Positions 1 through 4,625 of a stretch of 13,603 bases of DNA are shown here, piece by piece. A program made the translations under genes and the position numbers. How positions within the stretch are numbered: position 1 is the first letter of the stretch; each line of letters starts with the position of its first letter. The notes beneath the pieces are model-generated. The model had not been told where the DNA came from, searched no databases, and was given only the letters and a program-made list of their open reading frames with translations. Origin of the DNA: an uncultured Eubacteriales bacterium (GTDB lineage Bacteria; Bacillota; Clostridia; Christensenellales; QALW01); assembly GCA_900547955.1 (NCBI GenBank), contig URIR01000044.1:1-13603 (forward strand), written 5' to 3'.

Positions 1-35
1 AAGATAAACGGTTAAGATAGTGGCAGGAAGAGCTA

Positions 36-78
36 AAAAACACCCCCATGGGAAATGCCCCGTGCTAATAAGGCAGTA
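36..78 (+). repeat. Left terminal inverted repeat of the transposon (bipartite)
   Basis: AAAAACACCCCCATGG at 36-52 (outer block) and ATAAGGCAGTA at 68-78 (inner block), separated by 15 bases. Both blocks recur in inverted order at the other end of the element. Two separated conserved blocks suit a large serine recombinase that contacts each end with more than one domain; this is inference. Confidence 0.75.
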
Positions 79-93
79 AAAAGTAGCGAAAAT

Positions 94-131
94 GGTGTAA
101 CCCGATATGTGGCGGGTTACACCGTTTTTTT
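94..131. terminator. Hairpin terminator next to the recombinase gene
   Basis: A perfect 11 bp stem, GGTGTAACCCG (94-104) with CGGGTTACACC (113-123), with an 8-base loop. On the plus strand it is followed by GTTTTTTT, the better terminator, which would block transcription entering from the left flank. On the minus strand it lies just past the recombinase stop codon and is followed by ATTTT, so it may act in both directions. Confidence 0.7.
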
Positions 132-1833
132 ATGCGGTGAGCTGTTTCGGTATCTGTGATGCGCTTCGCATCTGCTCCATCATTTTTCGGATTTCCTGCT
201 CGTCAGGAAGACTCACCAGTCCCACCGCTGTGAAATAGATGTCGACCTTCACCGATTTTTGAGCGTGCTTCTTCTCCGGATTGTGTACCTCAATGCGCCG
301 GATCAGCTTGTTGACAATCGTCGGCGTCAGTTCTTTCATATCGGTAAATTCCCGCAGCCCCTGTAAAAGCAGCCGCATATCCACCGATTTCTGTTCCATT
401 TCGGATAGCTGCTTTTCTTCCTTATTTACCTTTTCCAGCAGCTCCTTCTGCTCGAATTCATATTCCGCCGCCATCCTTGCATAGCGTTCGTCCGACAGCT
501 TTCCGATTACATTGTCCTCGTAAATCCGGCTGAACAGTTTGTCCAGATCGGCAATCCGCTTTCTGCTGTTTTCCATGGAAAGCTTCAATTCCTGTTGCCG
601 CTTTTTCTGAAACTCCCCGCATTTCTGCTTCTGCATATAGAGGAATACCGACTCATAGCAGCGCACAAAATCTGCTAAACCCGCAACCGCTTCCTTCACA
701 ATCATTTCCAAGACTACATCTCGAATGAAATGGATTGTGCAGCTTCCTCTGCCGTCCTTGTAGTTGGCGCAGCGGAAAAACTCCTGATTGCGTTTGAGCG
801 ATTTGGCGGCGCAGAAGTGCAGTTTCGATTTGCAGTCGGCACAGAATACCAACCCAGAAAACAGACTTTTCCGATTTGTCTTTGTCGGTCTGCGCTTGTT
901 CTTCCTGAGTTCCTGTACCCTCAGCCACACATTTTCATCAATGATCGCTTCCTGCGTGTTTGGAATGATCTGGTATTCCTCTTTCGGATTCTCGATCACC
1001 TTGTGCACCTTGTAGCTGACCGTTGTGGATTTTCCGTTCACCGTGCATCCGGTGTACTGCTGGTTTTCTAAAATATGCTCAATGGTATTCTCCCGCCAGC
1101 CATAGATATTTGCCGGAACGGGGTTACTCGTCTTTCTTCCAATCGAGTGGAAATATGCCGTTGGCGTCAAAATCTTTTCTTTTTCCAGCTGCTTTGCGAT
1201 CTGCGTCGGCCCTTTTCCGGCAAGGCAGAGGGCGAATATCCTTCGGACGACTTGCGCCGCAGGCTCGTCGATATACCATTGCTCTTTGTCGCCTTCGAGC
1301 TTCTTGTATCCATAGGCAACCGTAGAAGCAACCCGCCTGCCCTGAGAGGCCTTCAGCTCATTGACCGCACGGATTTTCTTGGAAGTCTGCGCCGCATACC
1401 ACTCGTTGAAGATGCTGTAAAAGGGCAGCATTTCCATTCCTTCGCCGGTTGTGGAATTGATATTTTCCTGTATGGCGATAAAGGTAATGCCAAGAGATGG
1501 ATAGACCACCTGCGTCAGTCTGCCCATCTCAACCTGCTCACGGCCGAAGCGGGATACATCCTTTACGATGATCGTCCCGACCTCTCCGTTCTCCGCCATT
1601 CTCTGCATCCGCTGAAAATCCGGTCTTTGAAAAGTCGTCCCGGAAATGCCGTCGTCTACAAAGAAAACCGGGTGCAGATACCCGTGCTTTTTCGCATAGT
1701 CAAGCAAAATCTGCTTTTGATTGGTAATGGAGTTTGACTCCATGTCCTTCTTGTCATCGTCCACCGACAAACGGCAGTAAAGGGCGGTGATCTTTTCTTT
1801 TTCCTGCCCGTTTGATTTGTTTTGCGTTGTCAT
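130..1833 (-). CDS. Large serine recombinase (TnpX/TndX-like transposase/integrase)
   Basis: 567 residues. It is expected to cut and rejoin the element ends through a serine-DNA link. The N-terminal resolvase domain (about 15-160) shows ALYCRLSVDDD with the nucleophile Ser23, and IIVKDVSRFGRE with the catalytic Asp92 and Arg95. The recombinase domain (about 170-320) includes a STVAYGYKK segment. A zinc ribbon follows with Cys331, Cys334, Cys355 and Cys365, then a long charged coiled coil (about 410-490) and a C-terminal tail, the usual plan and length of large serine recombinases. I chose the ATG at 1833 because AGAAAGGAGAT lies about 10 bases before it and the protein begins just ahead of the catalytic core; an in-frame extension to 1917 would add 28 residues running back into the LysR remnant. 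No frameshift or missing catalytic residue is visible, so it should be active. Kinship to TnpX/TndX is from remembered family features. Confidence 0.93.
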   Translation of the reverse strand: MTTQNKSNGQEKEKITALYCRLSVDDDKKDMESNSITNQKQILLDYAKKHGYLHPVFFVDDGISGTTFQRPDFQRMQRMAENGEVGTIIVKDVSRFGREQVEMGRLTQVVYPSLGITFIAIQENINSTTGEGMEMLPFYSIFNEWYAAQTSKKIRAVNELKASQGRRVASTVAYGYKKLEGDKEQWYIDEPAAQVVRRIFALCLAGKGPTQIAKQLEKEKILTPTAYFHSIGRKTSNPVPANIYGWRENTIEHILENQQYTGCTVNGKSTTVSYKVHKVIENPKEEYQIIPNTQEAIIDENVWLRVQELRKNKRRPTKTNRKSLFSGLVFCADCKSKLHFCAAKSLKRNQEFFRCANYKDGRGSCTIHFIRDVVLEMIVKEAVAGLADFVRCYESVFLYMQKQKCGEFQKKRQQELKLSMENSRKRIADLDKLFSRIYEDNVIGKLSDERYARMAAEYEFEQKELLEKVNKEEKQLSEMEQKSVDMRLLLQGLREFTDMKELTPTIVNKLIRRIEVHNPEKKHAQKSVKVDIYFTAVGLVSLPDEQEIRKMMEQMRSASQIPKQLTA

Positions 1834-1857
1834 TGATTCTTTGATCTCCTTTCTTAC

Positions 1858-1880
1858 ACCGGGCATTGCAGGGTAATGCC
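1858..1880. repeat. Small palindrome at the LysR breakpoint; matches a site near the right end
   Basis: GGCATT (1862-1867) pairs with AATGCC (1875-1880), and the recognisable LysR coding sequence starts immediately after base 1880. The stretch 1858-1875 also reappears inverted at 3624-3640, with one inserted base as the only difference. This marks a junction between two parts of the element, probably an old recombination or deletion point. Confidence 0.5.
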
Positions 1881-2614
1881 AATATACTTTAACAGAGGAC
1901 GGTATGCTGCTTCGCAAACGTGCGGAAGAAATGATTGATTTAATGGAAAAAACGAAAGCCGAGCTTTCTTCTTCTGACGAACATATAAGCGGGGATATTT
2001 ATATGGGAAGCGGTGAAACGGAAGCCGTTTCTACGATTGCGAAAGTAGCAAAAGATTTGCAGAAAAAACACCCATTTATCCGTTATCATATTTACAGCGG
2101 CGACGCTGAACATATCATTGAAAGATTAGATAAAGGGCTTATTGATTTCGGTCTTTTGGTTGAACCTGTTGATATTGCAAAATATGATTTTATAAAGCTG
2201 CCTGTAAAAGACACATGGGGCGTTTTAATGCGAAAAGACAGTCCGTTAGCAAAACAACAAAGCATTTGTGCCGAGGATTTATGGGATAAGCCGCTTATCA
2301 TATCTCACCAAACATCTATTAGTGATGAAATGATTGCTTGGCTGCGAAAAGATATATCGCAGTTAAATATTGTTGCGACCTACGACCTACTGTATAACGC
2401 TTCCCGTTTTGTAAAAATGGGATTCGGGTATGTAATCGCATTAGATAAGCTAATCAATACAAGCGGCGACAGTAACCTTTGTTTCAGACCGCTTTATCCT
2501 GTTTCAGAAGCCGGATTGTGTATTGTATGGAAAAAATATCAGGTTTTTTCAAGGGCAGCAGAACAGTTTTTAAGACAGATTCAAGAAGAATTTAAGATTG
2601 ATATTGAAGCGTAA
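1880..2614 (+). pseudogene. LysR-family regulator lacking its N-terminal DNA-binding domain
   Basis: The frame opens with the residues TLTEDGMLLRKRAEEM, the standard end of the LysR winged helix-turn-helix plus start of the linker helix. It continues through a full substrate-binding domain (effector-binding folds roughly from GDIYMGSGETEAVSTIA to the end at 2614). About 55-60 N-terminal residues, including the whole DNA-binding helix-turn-helix, are missing: a stop codon lies at 1874-1876 and the sequence before it belongs to the recombinase leader. An ATG at 1904 could in principle start a 236-residue product of linker plus sensor domain only, but no good ribosome binding site precedes it. 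The sequence is otherwise free of stops and frameshifts, so the truncation is recent or the effector domain is still used. It lies opposite in strand to its neighbours and has its own terminator. Confidence 0.85.
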
Positions 2615-2622
2615 TATGTAAT

Positions 2623-2658
2623 CAAGCCGTCTGCATTTTAAGCAAGCGGCTTGTTTTT
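2623..2658 (+). terminator. Terminator of the truncated LysR gene
   Basis: CAAGCCG (2623-2629) pairs with CGGCTTG (2647-2653), followed by TTTTT, nine bases past the LysR stop. This is the original 3' end of the gene, carried along intact. Confidence 0.75.
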
Positions 2659-2667
2659 ACCTTCCGA

Positions 2668-2805
2668 TCAATAGGCATACGCACCGTAGCCGAGTACCTC
2701 ATAATATCCAATCGGATAGCCGTTCTGACCACTTTCGTCCACCCAATTAAAGAAGATAATCATATCCGGCGTAGGCTCTGCGATGCTTTTCTGATTGATA
2801 CGCAT
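2668..2805 (-). pseudogene. Remnant: C-terminal 45 residues of an unrecognised protein
   Basis: The open frame ends with PDMIIFFNWVDESG and GYPIGYYEVLGYGAYAY, an aromatic-rich stretch that reads like genuine coding sequence. The frame is open back to 2931, but that part overlaps a strong terminator hairpin (2911-2945) and two further hairpins (2834-2889), so it is unlikely to be coding. No ribosome binding site precedes the methionine codon at 2805. I read this as the 3' end of a larger gene whose beginning was deleted. The family is not recognised. Confidence 0.4.
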
Positions 2806-2833
2806 TTTGTTAAGCAAAAATCGAGCTATGGGT

Positions 2834-2889
2834 ATTAGGGTGTCCCTAATTCGTTTTACTGTTTGTAGCCGTATGGGGATACAAACAGT
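2834..2889. repeat. Two adjacent perfect hairpins
   Basis: ATTAGGG (2834-2840) pairs with CCCTAAT (2844-2850) around a TGT loop. Seven bases on, ACTGTTTGTA (2858-2867) pairs with TACAAACAGT (2880-2889). Neither is followed by a T-run, so they do not look like terminators. They sit between the small accessory gene and the gene remnant and may be a regulatory or recombination site. Confidence 0.5.
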
Positions 2890-2910
2890 CTGCTCGCTAA
2901 GATGATACAG

Positions 2911-2945
2911 AAAAACCGGAGAAGGCAGCAATGCTTTCTCCGGTT
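2911..2945 (-). terminator. Terminator of the tnpV operon
   Basis: On the minus strand AACCGGAGAA pairs with TTCTCCGGTT (10 bp, arms 2936-2945 and 2914-2923) and is followed by TTT, continuing the stem's terminal TT into a run of five T. It starts five bases past the stop of the 57-residue gene. Confidence 0.8.
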
Positions 2946-2949
2946 CGTT

Positions 2950-3123
2950 CTATGTTACCTTGATTTTCTTCGGCTTTGCTTTTGAAATTTTGATGATTAA
3001 ATCATCCACAGCGTCGGTATAGCGTCCTTCCTGCCGCAGCTTGTTCTGAAACCAAATGAGATTTTGAATGAGAAATCTGCGCTCAGCTTCCGAAAGGTAA
3101 AGATGATATTTCTGCTCTCTCAT
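2950..3123 (-). CDS. Small transposon-associated protein of unknown function, 57 residues
   Basis: Begins MREQKYHLYLSEAERRFL and ends with a lysine-rich tail. It is predicted soluble and mostly helical, strongly charged, with no cysteine and no membrane segment. From memory, short proteins of this type with a start like REQKxHLYLS accompany tnpV in clostridial mobile elements, but I can assign no activity. The ATG at 3123 overlaps the tnpV stop codon as ATGA, which indicates translational coupling and fixes the start; a GTG four codons upstream lies inside tnpV and is less likely. A strong terminator follows directly. Confidence 0.75.
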   Translation of the reverse strand: MREQKYHLYLSEAERRFLIQNLIWFQNKLRQEGRYTDAVDDLIIKISKAKPKKIKVT

Positions 3124-3491
3124 ATGTAAATCCACTCGCTATTGACGATTTCTGTTGCTCGGTTTCGGATACTGTTTGTCTTTTGCACCCATTCCATAGA
3201 ATTATCGGCTTTCAATTTCTCCGTAACATTTTCCTGCTCGGCAAGTGCGGCTACAAGCGACATAAACATCCGCTCCGCCTGTTGATCTACCTCTGCCAGA
3301 TGTTCGTTCAGCGTTCCGGCAGTCAGCAGATTGTAATACCGAATTTTGCGATACTGCTTTAAATATCGCTGGTGTCGCTGTCCCCAAATTCCGATTTCAA
3401 TTTCTTTTTCGGGCGGTATTATCAGATTGGGAAGCTCATAATCGCCTTGACGGGTATATGTGCCGCCTGCTTGTTCATAAATGCTTTTCAT
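3120..3491 (-). CDS. tnpV: TnpV-family transposon-encoded protein
   Basis: 123 residues, the usual length for TnpV. The recognisable features are the N-terminal TYTRQGDYELPNL segment, the middle IGIWGQRHQRYLKQYRK, the helical stretch EHLAEVDQQAERMF, and the C-terminal MEWVQKTNSIRNRATEIV. TnpV accompanies the serine transposase TnpX in Tn4451-type elements; its biochemical role is not established, and it is not needed for the strand exchange itself in the known system. The ATG at 3491 is preferred to the TTG at 3497 because AGGGGG lies about nine bases upstream. Its stop overlaps the next start (ATGA), so the two genes form an operon. A possible promoter lies at 3524-3553. Confidence 0.88.
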   Translation of the reverse strand: MKSIYEQAGGTYTRQGDYELPNLIIPPEKEIEIGIWGQRHQRYLKQYRKIRYYNLLTAGTLNEHLAEVDQQAERMFMSLVAALAEQENVTEKLKADNSMEWVQKTNSIRNRATEIVNSEWIYI

Positions 3492-3523
3492 CGTCAAAAC
3501 CCCCTGTGTTTTATGGTGATTTC

Positions 3524-3553
3524 ATTCTACAGAAGATTTTCAGGAAAAACCAA
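3524..3553 (-). promoter_or_regulatory. Possible promoter of the tnpV operon
   Basis: On the minus strand TTGGTT (3548-3553), an 18-base spacer, then TAGAAT (3524-3529), 32 bases before the tnpV start. Both boxes match the sigma-A consensus in four or five of six positions. Confidence 0.45.
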
Positions 3554-3585
3554 TGTGCCGATTACAGTTTTAACGATATATACAG

Positions 3586-3616
3586 AAAAAGAGTACGAAC
3601 CCTTCGATCCGTACTC
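3586..3616 (-). terminator. Terminator just inside the right end of the transposon
   Basis: GAGTACG (3591-3597) pairs with CGTACTC (3610-3616); on the minus strand the stem is followed by TTTTTCTG. It would stop transcription entering the element from the right before it reaches tnpV, mirroring the plus-strand terminator at the left end. Confidence 0.65.
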
Positions 3617-3623
3617 TCGTTTC

Positions 3624-3640
3624 TACCCTGCAATGCCGGT
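3624..3640. repeat. Inverted copy of the sequence at 1858-1875
   Basis: TACCCTGCAATGCCGGT is the reverse complement of the sequence upstream of the recombinase gene at 1858-1875 apart from one missing C. It sits about 20 bases inside the inner block of the right terminal repeat. Confidence 0.6.
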
Positions 3641-3658
3641 TTCTGTGTGCTTTTCGGA

Positions 3659-3699
3659 TACTGCCTTATACACACTCAGCAAACCATGGGGGTGTTTTT
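3659..3699 (-). repeat. Right terminal inverted repeat of the transposon (bipartite)
   Basis: Read on the minus strand it gives AAAAACACCCCCATGG (3684-3699) and, 14 bases further in, ATAAGGCAGTA (3659-3669), the same two blocks in the same order as at the left end. Confidence 0.75.
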
Positions 3700-3917
3700 A
3701 ATTTGGGGAGGAAGGAATTAAAGCGGGAGCGCAGAGGGAGAGCCGGAAGGCGCTTAGCTTTACATATATGAAATCGGGCAGGGCTGTGAACGGTTCTGCA
3801 TTTTAGAAAAGTGTAACGCCTGGATGAGCAACGATGATTAAAATGGCGGGATTATATTAATTGATACCTTAATATTTATAGATTGCTTATTAATGGTAAA
3901 ATAGTAATTAAATTTGC

Positions 3918-3946
3918 TTGCCATATATCCATATATAGTATATAAT
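3918..3946 (+). promoter_or_regulatory. Sigma-A promoter of the Spo0A-like gene
   Basis: TTGCCA (3918-3923), a 17-base spacer, and a perfect TATAAT (3941-3946), 40 bases before the start codon. The spacer is alternating AT-rich. I see no 0A box (TGTCGAA) around it, so autoregulation by Spo0A-type binding is not evident. Confidence 0.75.
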
Positions 3947-3986
3947 GATAAAAAATAACAAAATAACTGGGTAGGAGGTTTTTGCA

Positions 3987-4391
3987 ATGTCGGAGATGGA
4001 CAGATTTTATCAATTGAATGGGGAAATTAAAAAAATAAGTATGGAGGAAAAGATAAGCCGAATTCTTATTGCATTGGGTATTACTTCCAGGCTTAAGGGG
4101 TATGCTTATTTGATAACGGGATTGCAGATGGCGATAAAGTCGCCTGAATGCGTAACTAATATTACAAAGGAACTGTATCCCGATATAGCTAAGCAGCATA
4201 AAACTCAGCCGGATAAGGTGGAGCGCGGAATAAGACATGCTATATTGGCTTCTCAGGCGCAGGGGTATATGACCAGGCTGAATAGTCTGTTGAACTGCGA
4301 GGCATACAGTATAGGAGATAAACTGACCAACAGCCGTTTTATTGCGCTTGCGGCAGAAAGACTCAGATATATGGAAATGGATAATGAATGA
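3987..4391 (+). CDS. Stand-alone Spo0A-type DNA-binding domain protein (no receiver domain)
   Basis: 134 residues, almost all corresponding to the C-terminal effector domain of Spo0A. Diagnostic stretches are GITSRLKGYAYLITGLQMAI (31-50), ITKELYPDIAKQH (59-71), the recognition-helix region KVERGIRHAI (77-86) and the closing TNSRFIALAAERLR (114-127). Known Spo0A is about 260-270 residues, with a phosphorylatable receiver domain in front; here only some 20 residues precede the effector domain and there is no aspartate pocket. The ATG is certain: AGGAGG lies seven bases upstream and a good promoter lies before that, with no receiver sequence in the upstream DNA. The product should bind DNA without phosphorylation control, perhaps competing with or mimicking Spo0A at 0A boxes. 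It is monocistronic and converges on the next gene. Confidence 0.9.
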   Translation: MSEMDRFYQLNGEIKKISMEEKISRILIALGITSRLKGYAYLITGLQMAIKSPECVTNITKELYPDIAKQHKTQPDKVERGIRHAILASQAQGYMTRLNSLLNCEAYSIGDKLTNSRFIALAAERLRYMEMDNE

Positions 4392-4418
4392 GGAAATATA
4401 ACTGTATAATTTAAGCGG

Positions 4419-4575
4419 CAAATCTGGCCTAACGGGATATAAATAAGGGGGGCGGCGCGGTATTCCGGCGCGCTGGCGCGCCGGAATTGGGCGGCAGCGC
4501 ATGCGCTGCCGCCGGGCCGGCCTTTGGCCGGCTCCGCGCCGCCCCCCTTATTTATATCCCGTTAGGCCAGATTTG
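4419..4575 (-). repeat. Cloverleaf repeat, copy 1: 42 bp outer stem enclosing three hairpins
   Basis: The arms 4419-4460 and 4534-4575 are perfectly complementary over 42 bp. Between them lie three perfect hairpins: 4462-4487 (12 bp, 2-base loop), 4490-4513 (11 bp, 2-base centre) and 4516-4532 (7 bp, TTT loop), joined by one- or two-base linkers, so the whole folds as a four-way junction. Read on the minus strand, it aligns with copy 2 at 9194-9343: the linkers A, CC and CA are the same, the hairpins fall in the same order, and the inner end of the outer stem is GGCGGCGCGG in both. It is strongly GC-rich within AT-rich flanks. It lies between the convergent Spo0A-like gene and the 733-residue gene, and there is a separate ordinary terminator, so it is not simply a terminator. 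Function unknown. Confidence 0.85.
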
Positions 4576-4582
4576 AAAAATT

Positions 4583-4613
4583 AAAAGCCCCGGGCAATTT
4601 GCCTGGGGCTTTT
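4583..4613. terminator. Bidirectional terminator between convergent genes
   Basis: AAAAGCCCC (4583-4591) pairs with GGGGCTTTT (4605-4613), extended inward by GGGC/GCCT, around an AATTT loop. It has T-runs on both strands. It lies 12 bases past the stop of the 733-residue gene and also downstream of the Spo0A-like gene. Confidence 0.85.
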
Positions 4614-4625
4614 AAAGCAGAAAAT

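Larger units (their letters stand above)
36..3699. mobile_element. Small TnpX/TnpV-type serine-recombinase transposon, probably mosaic
   Basis: The element is bounded by inverted copies of AAAAACACCCCCATGG (36-52 and 3684-3699) that each continue, after a 15-17 base gap, into ATAAGGCAGTA (68-78 and its complement at 3659-3669). Inside are a complete large serine recombinase next to the left end and a tnpV gene near the right end, a pairing known from the Tn4451 family of Clostridia. There is no antibiotic resistance gene and no mobilisation gene; the rest is a truncated LysR gene, a gene remnant and a 57-residue protein. Large serine recombinases normally excise and insert through a 2 bp core, so no long target duplication is expected, and I cannot fix the exact outer bases. 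Whether it still moves is unknown, but the recombinase reading frame is intact. Confidence 0.75.

Noticed and set aside
1..35. Left flank of the transposon as part of an interrupted gene continuing at 3700
   Set aside because: Joining the flanks in all frames gives no convincing uninterrupted coding sequence.
1075..1737. Plus-strand open frame of 220 codons inside the recombinase gene
   Set aside because: Shadow of the recombinase coding strand; the recombinase motifs are unambiguous.
1862..1880. Palindrome before the recombinase gene as a terminator
   Set aside because: The stem is only 6 bp and no T-run follows on either strand.
3876..4502. Minus-strand open frame of 208 codons across the Spo0A-like gene
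   Set aside because: It is antisense to a clearly recognised gene, runs into the cloverleaf arms, and has no ribosome binding site or plausible protein features.
4419..4575. Cloverleaf as a tRNA or tmRNA
   Set aside because: The stem of 42 bp and the hairpin sizes do not fit, and there is no anticodon arm, TTC loop or CCA-type acceptor.
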